Shown here: piece after piece, positions 55,701 to 64,000 of the stretch
Numbering within the stretch: position 1 is the first letter of the stretch
Layout: each line of letters starts with the position of its first letter
Assembly (NCBI RefSeq): GCF_026914185.1
Contig: NC_070571.1
Span: 3,534,001 to 3,598,000 of the forward strand
Reading direction: 5' to 3'
DNA length: 64,000 nt
Origin: Puccinia triticina
Lineage: Eukaryota; Basidiomycota; Pucciniomycetes; Pucciniales; Pucciniaceae
The notes under the pieces: model-generated
Database searches by the model: none
The model's input: only the letters and a program-made list of their open reading frames with translations
Told to the model about the DNA's origin: nothing
Translations under genes and position numbers: made by a program

Positions 55701-57233
55701 CCACTGGAGGACACGGTGACTCTCTTACCGCCGCAGGGTTACGAATGCCCGCCAAACTCAGTGTTGCAGCTCAAGAAGGCAATCTACGGGTTACGGCAAT
55801 CACCCCTAGTTTGGTATAAGCGCCTCACAGCATACCTTAAGACCCTAGGCTTTCAGATCTCACTGTTGGATCCATGTGTGTTCTGGAGGCGTGAGCAGAA
55901 AGGACGGTCAGCTACATGGTTATTTGCTCATGTGGATGATATAGTCATCATCAGCAAACACCCGGAGGTTTTTCGCAAGGAGATGGAGAAAGAGTTCGAC
56001 ATCAAGTACCCAGGAGAAGCTGAATTCCTCCTCGGAATGAACATCGAGCGCTTCGACGGAGGCCTTCAAATCAACCAAACTCAGTACGTCAAGCGTAAAC
56101 TGGCTGAATTTGGATTTGAGAAAGAGCATCCTGCCTCATGCCCCCTGAATCCTAGAGAGCGTCTTTCCAAGGCTACGGCACAAGAGATTGAAGTCTTCAA
56201 CAAACTCAACGTGAATTATCGCGCTCTAGTGGGTTCATTGAACTACTTAAGCATCTTAACCAGACCAGACATATCTTTCGCCGTCAGTCAACTTTCGCAA
56301 TACCTCGAGAGCCCAGGAATCAGGCAGTACCAAGCAGCGGTACAAGTATTCAGGTACCTCTCGGGCACGCGTCGGGTCGGATTGACCTTCAAGCGATCGG
56401 AGGCGGCCAACTTGAAAGCCTTCTCAGATGCCGACTGGGGCAATTGCTTGGACACTAGGCAATCGACTACAGGCTTCGTGATAACCATGGGCTCTCACCT
56501 GCTAAACTGGAAGGCAAGCAAGCAACCTACAGTATCTTTATCCACCGCCGAAGCAGAATACAAAGCCCTGTCCGACTTAGGCCGCGACTTAGCGTGGTTT
56601 GCTAGCATCATCAAGGAAATCGAACTCAGCAACAAGGTCGAGCTGATAGACGTGGCTGCCGACAACAGAGGCGCGATAGACCTGGCCAACAGTGAGACTT
56701 CGCAGAACAGCTTCCGAACAAAGCACATGGACATCCGGCTTCATTTTGTCCGGGAACTTATCTTCTTTCAAATCATCAAACTCAGACACGTCAAGACCAC
56801 CGCCAACGCGGCCGACTTCCTGACCAAAGCCCTCGGCCAGTCAGTAATCCGCCGCTCACTAGCCCAAATCGGGGTAGTCCAAATCTCCGACCTTACTTCG
56901 AATCTCACGACTCGAAGCATGCAAGGCTGTAAGAATACAGGACCAGAACACCCCCAGCAACCGCTAAGGAAGCTGGTGCGGCCAAGCCCAGACCACCCAC
57001 AGCAACCGCAAAGGAAGCTCGCGCGGTTAGCCAGAAACATAGACCCAGCTGCGCAAAGAGGTAAGACCCCTCAAGCAGTCCAGACCCAAAACCTAACCCA
57101 ATCTCGAGCTGACAAGCCCCGCTTGATCACTTGCAGATACGGAAACCGTAACGGCAACCGCACCGGGGAAAGGAAGAATAGACTCAGCCTCCGGGTACGT
57201 GCTCGTGGAGAGATAAAGTTATGGCTCAGATAA
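52716..57233 (+). CDS. Copia Gag-Pol polyprotein with one in-frame TAG
   Basis: Single frame from ATG 52716. Gag: FDGTNFPLWERKIKMHL near residue 40. TAG at 53145-53147 interrupts Gag at codon 144 and the frame continues unchanged. A degenerate zinc knuckle is present as CSKGKH...H...C, lacking the usual first Cys. Protease: TILDSGASNHML. GAG-pre-integrase: WHNRLGHASSGRI...CDACMQGK. Integrase core: HADLVGPI, LILDGGGEF and NNGVAERANRT supply D, D, E. RT: APTGKAASLRLLISFA, QLDVRSAFL, and HVDD with the two Asp at 55935-55940. RNase H: FSDADWGN, STAEAEYKALS, TKHMDIRLHFVRE, ADFLTKALG. The frame runs 102 codons into the 3' LTR, ending 57231-57233; natural termination or splicing there is unclear. 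Otherwise intact. Confidence 0.95.
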
Positions 57234-57688
57234 GCTGACCAACTTTACTCTTGTAGATCCCTCGCAGACCGTCTTGGCAGTCAGACCCCAGCCATCCTAC
57301 TCAATAGGATCACGGCCAGCACCGCAGCCGGTGAGTAGTCCAACTCCTGTGACCCAGGAAAGGATAAAAAAGCAGATGACTGACTTGATCCGACCTATGC
57401 GCGACAAGCAGATCAAAAGAAACCAAACCCGTACCGACAGGATAAGACCAGGCTACTTAGTTGACTGGCTCCTGCATCGACCCGCCCTCGGACAGTCATC
57501 TCTCTCATCTCAGCTCAAACCCAGACGAAGCAACTTAGAAGAATTATCCCTAGAAGCAAAGCACCCACTCGCGCTGCTTTCAGGTAAATTCTCCATTCAG
57601 ATTTCATTTTCACTTATCTCAATATAAATATGTAAATACAATAAGTTATTGAGATAAGGAAAACATTTCAGTTGCTCCAAAAATTTCA
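56928..57688 (+). repeat. 3' LTR of copia
   Basis: Near-identical to 51894-52654. Its first 306 bases are open in the pol frame. Confidence 0.95.
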
Positions 57689-57693
57689 AATTC
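57689..57693 (+). repeat. Target duplication (right) of the young copia element
   Basis: AATTC, matching 51889-51893. Confidence 0.9.
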
Positions 57694-57797
57694 TTCATGA
57701 AGAAAAAACATTGCAAGTTTTAGGATTAATCCAGGGTGGCTGAGGGGTCTCAAATTTTATTTCTTTTTTTTTACTTCAACAATTGATGTTATCAGAA
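57694..57797 (-). repeat. Interspersed repeat copy 2, second part
   Basis: Continuation of 51661-51893 after the copia insertion. Contains AATCCAGGGTGGCTGAGGGG and CAACAATTGATGTTA, matching copy 1 at 42311-42430 in inverse orientation. Confidence 0.8.
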
Positions 57798-58109
57798 GTC
57801 TCCAAATCTACTTTTTTTCAAAAAAGGAAAAACATTGACCCCTGACCTCTCTCATGATACCATCCTGCAAACATTGTTAATTTGGTTGGTTGAACTTCCT
57901 GAATATATTGCACATCATACTTGAAGTGCTACATGCATAGAAGGCCTTTTTGAAATTGGTTTACCATGGTTTAGCATATTTTTGTCAGGTTCTTTTTTTT
58001 ATCTACTTTTGTTATCAACCAAAGATTAATGAGAAATATTTCCACATAAAATTTTCATTGGAAAATTCTTCTGCATAGAAGACCCAGAAATATTGTTTTT
58101 GGGGTCACA
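57798..58109. other. AT-rich spacer before the satellite
   Basis: No gene or repeat recognised. Confidence 0.4.
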
Positions 58110-58563
58110 TCTGTTATGCAGCAGCTACAGTCTGATCAGTTCCCAAATATCACTACTTTGGTAGTTTCTTGGTGTCTCTGCCACTATATCTCATCCCAGC
58201 GTGGGAATCCTTCTGCAATATGGTTACCAAAACGTTTAGAGACCCCCAATGATTCATCTTGTACCTTTCATAACCACAAAACCCCAAATGTAACAGCTAC
58301 AGTCTGATCAGTTCCCAGATATCACTACTTTGGTAGTTTCTTGGTGTTTCTGCCACTCTATCTCATCCCAGCGTGGGAATCCTTCTGCCATATGGTTACC
58401 AAAATGTTTAGAGACCCCAAAAGGTTCATTATGTCCCTTTAATGACCACAAAACCCCCAAATGTAGAAGCTACAGTCTGATTGGTTCCCAAATATCACTA
58501 ATTTGATAGTTTCTTGGTGTTTCTGCCACTATACCCCATCCCAGCGGGGGAATCCTTCTGCCA
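58110..58563 (+). repeat. 173-bp satellite, plus-polarity block 1
   Basis: About 2.6 monomers. Key words: GCTACAGTCTGATCAGTTCC, TTGGTAGTTTCTTGGTGT, ATCTCATCCCAGCGTGGGAA and CCTTCTGCCATATGG. The block breaks off inside a monomer at CCATAT, where a 1.3 kb insert begins. Confidence 0.9.
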
Positions 58564-58636
58564 TATTTTGAAGCCCTGCATGCCTTGCAGGTTTCACAAG
58601 GTGACACAACACCTATCACATGACCCTTCCATGGTC

Positions 58637-59594
58637 ACACACTGCAAGAAAAACTCTAGAAACTGCTTGCAGTTGTGATGCAGCAAGCTTCAAACAAGCT
58701 TCAGCTCAAGCTGGAGTCAAGCACCCAAATTCCGTGCTGGTGCAACTTGAGTGTGTACCTTGTTCAGCACCTCAATGTTGAACATGCTGTAGTGCTCATG
58801 CAGTAGGCTGAGGCAAATGAGCATCCCCCTGAGCACCCTTTCATTCCCTTTTATTGAACAGTCCATGCACCATTGAATCCAGCCAGAATAACATAAAAAG
58901 GGTATGTACACATGAAAGGGATATGTACAGATGAAAGAACTATGTATGCATGAAAGGGGAATGTGAGGAGGTGTATAAACACATAAGAGGGATATGTACA
59001 CATGATGAAAGGGGTATGTATGCATGAAAGGGGTATTTATGCATGAAAGAGGTATTTATGCATGAAAGGGGTATTTATGCATAAAAGGGGTTTGTGCAGA
59101 AGGGGTATTTGCACATGAAAGGGATATGTAAACATGAAAGGGGTATGTAAACCTGAATGATAAAAGGGGTTTTAAAAGGGATCAAAAAAAGTCAAAGGGG
59201 ACATGTAAACATGAAAGGGTCATGAACACATGATGAAAGGGGTATGTACACATTGTGAAAGGGATACATGCACATGAAAGGGATATACACACATGAAAGG
59301 GGTATGTGCACATAAAGGGCTATGTACACATTATGAAAGGGGTGAATGCATACAAAAGGCATATATGCACATGAAAGGGGTATGTGCACATGAAAGGGGG
59401 ATGTGCACATGAAAGGGGAATTTGCACAGGTATCAACTCCTGCACTTAGTTTTTTGTACCTCAGACTCACTCTTGCATAAATTAGACAATGTGCATGGAA
59501 TCAATCAGTGCTTGATTCTTGCATGAGGCACAGCTTGCCTTGAGCTCTTGCATCTCAACTGCAAGCAGTTTCTAGAGTTTTTCTTGCAGTGACA
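58637..59594. mobile_element. 952-bp CACTG-ended non-autonomous element
   Basis: Element 58640-59591 with ends CACTGCAAGAAAAACTCTAG... on both strands. The inverted repeat is about 46 bp with one mismatch. Flanked by ACA at 58637-58639 and 59592-59594, a 3-bp duplication typical of CACTA-type transposition. It encodes nothing recognisable. Confidence 0.85.
58890..59425 (+). repeat. ~20-bp minisatellite inside the CACTG element
   Basis: More than 20 imperfect copies of GGGTATGTACACATGAAAG with variants (GCATGAAAGGGGTATTTAT), filling most of the element's interior. Confidence 0.9.
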
Positions 59595-59622
59595 GCTCCT
59601 CCCCCTGCCCTCCTAGCTTGGC

Positions 59623-59753
59623 AGAGATCCGGGACCCACTTCATCTCTCTCTGCCGTGCTAGGTAAGTTTCCCTTCTTCCCTCATCCTCAAGTTCTTGTA
59701 TGTAGACTAACAGAGAGATCCCGGACCCACTTCATCTCTCTCTGCCGTGCTAG
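59623..59753 (+). repeat. 40-bp direct repeat flanking a donor GT and pyrimidine tract
   Basis: 59623-59662 and 59714-59753 differ at one base and both end GTGCTAG. The first is followed immediately by GTAAGT and a C/T-rich ~45 nt run. Fourth example of the architecture seen at 40.1, 44.6 and 45.6 kb. Confidence 0.85.
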
Positions 59754-59865
59754 CCTCCTGCAATACAGCCCCCAAGGACGTTGGATCTAGAACGTCCCCA
59801 GGCCTAGTGCCTTGTCCCTCCGTGCCACCAGCCTCCGAACAGTGAAGGGTCTCCCGACCCTTACA

Positions 59866-60548
59866 CGTATGGTTACCAAAATGTTTACAGGCCCCCAATG
59901 ATTCATTGTGTACCTTCAATAACCACAAAAACCCCAAATGTAGCAGCTACAGTGCGATCAGTTCCGAAATATCACGACTTTTGTAGTTTCTTGGTGTTTC
60001 TCCCACTATATCTCATCCCAGCGTGGGAATCCTTCTGCCATATGTTTATAAAAATGTTTAAAAGCCCCCAAAAGTTCATTGTGTAACTTTACTGACCACG
60101 AAACCCCCAAATGTAGCAGCTACAGTCTGATCAGTTCCCAAATATCACTATTTTGGTAGTTTCTTGGTGTATCTGCCACTATATCCCATCTCAGCTTGAG
60201 AATTCTTCTGAAATATGGCTACCAAAATTTTTAGAAGCCCCCAAAGTTTCAGTATGTACCTTTACTGACCACAAAACCCACCAATGTGGCAGCTACAGTC
60301 TGATCAGTTTCCAAGTATCACTACTTTGGTAGTTTCTTGGTGTTTCTGCCACTATATCTCATCCCAGCGTGGGAATCCTATAAAACCTCCAAATCTAGCA
60401 GCTAAAGTCTGATCAGTTCCCAAATATCACTACTTAGGTAGTTCCTTGGTGTTTGTGTCACTTTATCTCATCCCAGGGTGGGAATTCTTCTCCCATACAA
60501 CAAGCCCCCAAATTTTCACTATGCACCTTTAATGACCACAAAACCCCC
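59866..60548 (+). repeat. 173-bp satellite, plus-polarity block 2
   Basis: About four monomers, more diverged, one with an internal deletion near 60380. Ends at the polarity switch after ACCCCCAAATTTAATA. Confidence 0.9.
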
Positions 60549-60552
60549 AAAT

Positions 60553-63385
60553 TTAATATTGCAGAAGAGTTCCCACGCTTTGATGAGATATAGTGGAGAA
60601 ACACCAAGGAACTACAAAAGGAGTGATATTTGGAACCTAATCAGACTGTAGCTGCTACATTTGTGGGTTTTGTGGTCATTTAAAGGTACATAATGAGACT
60701 TTAGTGGCTTTGAAACATTTTGTTCACCACATGGCAGAAGGATTTTCACGCTGGCATGAGATATAGTGGCAGAAACACCAAGAAACTACCAAAGTAGTGA
60801 TATTTGGGAACTGATCAGACTGTAGCTTCTAAATTTGGGGGTTTTGTGGTCATTAAACGTACAATATTTTTTTGGGGGGGGCCTGCGAAAATTTTGGTAA
60901 CCATATGGCAGAAGGATTCCCACAATGGGATGAGATATAGTGGCAGAAACACCAAGAAACTATCAAAGTAGTGATATTTGGGAACTGATCATACTGTAGC
61001 TGCTACATTTGGGGGTTTTGTGGTCATTAAAGGTACATCATGAATCATTGTGGGCATGTAAACATTTTGGTAACCATATGGCAGAAGGATTCCCACATTG
61101 GGATGAGATATAGTGGCAGAAACACCAAGCAACTTTCAAATTAGTGATATTTGGGAACTGTTCAGACTGTAGCTTCTATATTTGTGGGTTTTGCGGTCAT
61201 TTAAAGGTACATAATGAAACTTTAGTGGCTTTGAAACATTTTGGTCACCACATGGCAGAAGAGTTCCCACGCTGGCATGAGATATAGTGGTAGAAACACC
61301 AAGAAACTACCAAAGTAGTGATATGTGGAAACTGATCATACTGTAGCTGCTACATTTGGGGGTTTTGTGGTCATTAAAGGTACATAATGAATCATTGTGG
61401 GCCTGTAAAAATTTTGGTAACCATATGGCAGAAGGATTCCCACTTTGGGATGAGATATAGTGGCAGAAACACCAAGCAACTTTCAAATTAGTGATATTTG
61501 GTAACTGATCAGACTGTACCTGCTACATTTGGGGGTTTTGTGGTCATTAAAGGTAAAGAATGAATCATTGGCGGCATTTTAACATTTTGGTAACCATATG
61601 GCAGAAGGATTCCCACACTGGGATGAGATATAGTGGCAGAATCACCAAGAAACTACCAAAGTAGTGATATTTGGGAAATCATCAGACCGTAGCTGCTACA
61701 TTTGTGGGTTTTGTGGTCATTAAAGGTACATAATGAATCATTGTGGGCCTGTCAACATTTTGGTAACCATATGGCAGAAGGATTCCCACGCTGGGGTGAG
61801 ATATAGTGGCAGAAACACCAAGAAACTATCAAAGTAGTCATATTTGGGAACTGATCGCATTGTAGCTGCTACATTTGGGGGTTTTGTGGTAATTAAAGGG
61901 ACATAATGAATCATTGGGGCCCTTTCAACATCTTTGTAGCCATATGGCAGAAGGATTCCCATGCTGGGATGAGATATGGTGGCAGAAACACCAAGAAACT
62001 ATCAAAGTAGTAATATTTAGGAACTGATTGCACTGTAGCTGCTACATTTGATGGTTTTGTGGTCATTAAAGGTACATCATGAATATTTGGGGGCTTGTAA
62101 ACATCTTGGTAACCATATGGCAGAAGGATTCTCACGGTGGGATGAGATATAGTGGCAGAAACAACACGAAACTACCAAAGAAGTGATATTTGGGAACTGA
62201 TCAGACTGTAGCTGCTCCATTTGGGGGTCTTGTGGTCATTAAAGGTACTTAATGAACCATTGGGGGCCTGTTAAAATTTTTGTAACCATATGGCAGAAGG
62301 ATTACCACACTGGGATGAGATATAGTGGCAGAAGCACCAAGAAACTACCAAAGTAGTGCTATTAGGAAACTTATCAGACTGTAGCTGCTACATTTGGGGG
62401 TTTTGTGGTCATTCAAGGTAAATAATGAATATTTGGGGGCTTTTCAACATCTTAGTAACCATATGGCAGAAGTATTCTCACGCTGGGATGAGATATAGTG
62501 GCAGAAACACCAAGAAAATACCAAATTAATGATATTTGGGAACTTATCAGACTTTAGCTGCTACATCTGGGGGTTTTGTGGTCATGAAAGGTACATAATG
62601 AATCATTGGGGGCCTGTGAAAATTTTGGTAACCATATGGCAGAAGGATTCTCACTCTGGGATGAGATATAGTGGCAGAAACACCAAGAAACTTCCAAAGA
62701 AGTGATATTTGGGAACTTATCAGACTGTAGCTGCTCCATTTGGGGGTCTTGTGGTCATTAAAGGTACTTAATGAATCATTGGGGGCCTGTTAAAATTTTT
62801 GTAACCATATGGCGGAAGGATTACCACACTGGGATGAGATATAGTGGCAGAAGCACCAAGAAACTACCAAAGTAGTGCTATTAGGAAACTTATCAGACTG
62901 TAGCTGCTACATTTGGGGGTTTTGTGGTCATTAAAGGTATGTGATGAATAATTGGGGGCTTGTCAACATTTTTGCAATCATATGGCAAAAGGAATCCCAC
63001 ACTGGGATGAGATATAGTGGCAGAAACACCAAGCAACTATCAAAGTAGTGACATATGGCAACTGATTCCACTGTAGCTGCTACATTTGGGAGTTTTGTGG
63101 TCATTAAAGGTACACAATGAATCATTGGGGGCCTGTTAACATTTTGGTAAGCATATGACAGAAGGATTCCCACACTGGGATGAGATATAGTGGCAGAATC
63201 ACCAAGAAACTACCAAAGTAGTGATATTTGGGAACTGATTGCACTGTAGCTGTTACATTTGGGGGCTTTTTTGTCATTAAAAGTACATAATGAATCATTA
63301 GGGGCCTCTCAACATTTTGGTAACCATATGGCAGAAGGATTCCCACGCTGGGATGAGATATAGTGGCAGAAACACCAAGAAAATA
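60553..63385 (-). repeat. 173-bp satellite, inverted block of about 16 monomers
   Basis: The word ATGGCAGAAG or a close variant recurs at 60731, 60904, 61078, 61252, 61425, 61598, 61771, 61944, 62117, 62290, 62463, 62637, 62809, 62982, 63155 and 63328: spacing 172-174, nearly always 173. Monomers 519-521 bp apart (62290 with 62809; 60731 with 61252) are more alike than neighbours, indicating a three-monomer higher-order unit. Ends within a monomer at about 63385. Confidence 0.95.
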
Positions 63386-64000
63386 CCAACACCACCACCA
63401 GAAGCAAGGCAATGGGTGCACATTGCCATGATTAAAACATTGGTGTTAGGTAAAAATCACCTGTATGATAGCTTTGGGTTGAATAATATCACTACCTTTT
63501 AATTATGATGTGATGTCCAGTTTAGCTCAATTTTACAATTTAAAAACACATTCTTGAAATTCCTGAGCTTTTTTGAAGCACTCAAGAGCAGCTTTCAGCA
63601 AATTGATTGTGATACAAGTATTTTTCTTTTCTGCCCTTACTCTGAAAAATGGTAGAAACTTTGCAGGCAAAGCAGGCATGTCCTGAGGCCTGGATGTCAC
63701 CTTTTTTTTCTTTTTCAATTTGTATTGTTCTCAAGACCAAAACACAAAAAACTGTTATAATCCAAACAGACATATTGAGGCAGGATGCCTAGAATGACTA
63801 TTGTACTTTGATTGAGATGAGATGCTTGTCAGGATTGCAGATCTGAGGGATGATTTGATCTGTGCTCAAGAAACCGGGTAATTCTATCTTCACAGATGAT
63901 GTTGAAAAAACATTCAGTTGTAAACACATTCAAAACTCTCCTATAAACTTTTCACCCAAAATGTACAAGTTAACCCGGATGTCAAAGTTAAGGGAGAACT
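63386..64000. other. Unique DNA right of the satellite
   Basis: No gene or repeat recognised. A short Lys-rich minus-strand open frame (63773-63533) has no motif. Confidence 0.4.

Larger units (their letters stand above)
51894..57688 (+). mobile_element. Full-length Ty1/copia retrotransposon, 5.8 kb
   Basis: Two 761-bp LTRs (51894-52654 and 56928-57688) starting TGTAAG and ending TTTCA, a 5-bp AATTC duplication, and one long gag-pol frame. The LTRs differ at only about two bases by eye (A/G at 51907 and G/A near 51961), so the insertion is very recent. It is more GC-rich than its surroundings. It sits inside the interspersed repeat whose halves rejoin perfectly when the element and one AATTC are removed. 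Confidence 0.95.
58564..59865. other. 1.3-kb insertion inside the satellite array
   Basis: Non-satellite DNA; the interrupted monomer resumes at ATGGTTACCAAAATG. Contains the CACTG-ended MITE (58640-59591) and the duplicated segment (59623-59753). The outer limits show at most a 2-4 bp overlap (AT/ATAT), so the mechanism of insertion is open. Confidence 0.6.

Noticed and set aside
58116..63421. Many 60-99 codon frames with similar residues
   Set aside because: They are translations of the 173-bp satellite in shifting frames; 173 is not divisible by three, so no long frame is maintained.
1..64000. tRNA or rRNA genes
   Set aside because: None recognised on reading; no cloverleaf or rRNA signature was seen, though a covariance-model search was not possible.

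Overview
The window looks like a transposon-dense block of a basidiomycete genome, most like a rust fungus (Pucciniales). I infer this from the families present: KDZ transposase, a rust/mushroom-type CACTA-like (Plavaka-like) transposase, a Ty3/gypsy pol with an FIDDGGIKGP reverse-transcriptase core, Ty1/copia and a Helitron helicase. Almost all introns are GT-AG and 55-90 nt long. No clearly intact host housekeeping gene, rRNA, tRNA or CRISPR array was seen. The species cannot be fixed from sequence alone.

Layout. 1-2327: KDZ transposase relic with 8 exons and two in-frame TGAs. 2.3-7.9 kb: anonymous, partly repetitive DNA. 7903-30360: a CACTA-like DNA transposon with CACCCCCGG termini flanked by TA. 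It carries a minus-strand accessory gene (8585-10367) and a divergent plus-strand transposase gene (10983 onward). A 14.7 kb Ty3/gypsy element (14211-28884) sits inside the transposase coding exon. The gypsy element has 1277-bp, >99% identical LTRs, a GCGC target duplication, a primer-binding site and a polypurine tract. It encodes gag, protease, a separate RT/RNaseH/IN ORF with three in-frame stops, and a previously unexpected antisense spliced ORF between protease and pol. The transposase reading frame resumes exactly in frame at 28889 and ends at 29668.

30.4-35.1 kb: AT-rich DNA with a foldback element (31590-32150) and a 33-bp minisatellite. 35.1-37.6 kb: Helitron helicase pseudogene. 38.3-42.0 kb: poorly recognised spliced hypothetical genes; one is split by a 216-bp MITE with a CAC duplication. 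42660-43660: MULE-like element with a 9-bp duplication. 43.7-47.9 kb: low-complexity and repeat-rich DNA. 47971-49445 (minus): second KDZ relic. 50835-51660 (minus): old copia relic. 51894-57688: young full-length Ty1/copia element (AATTC duplication) that cut an older interspersed repeat in two. 58.1-63.4 kb: a very regular 173-bp satellite whose polarity flips near 60.55 kb; it is interrupted by a 1.3 kb insert containing a CACTG-ended MITE.

How it fits together: the window is a nested stack of insertions. The youngest are the two LTR retrotransposons; the oldest are the KDZ and Helitron relics. Most disrupted frames are broken by TGA, consistent with C-to-T or G-to-A decay. Four loci share an unexplained architecture: a direct repeat, then a splice-donor-like GT, a pyrimidine-rich spacer, and the direct repeat again.
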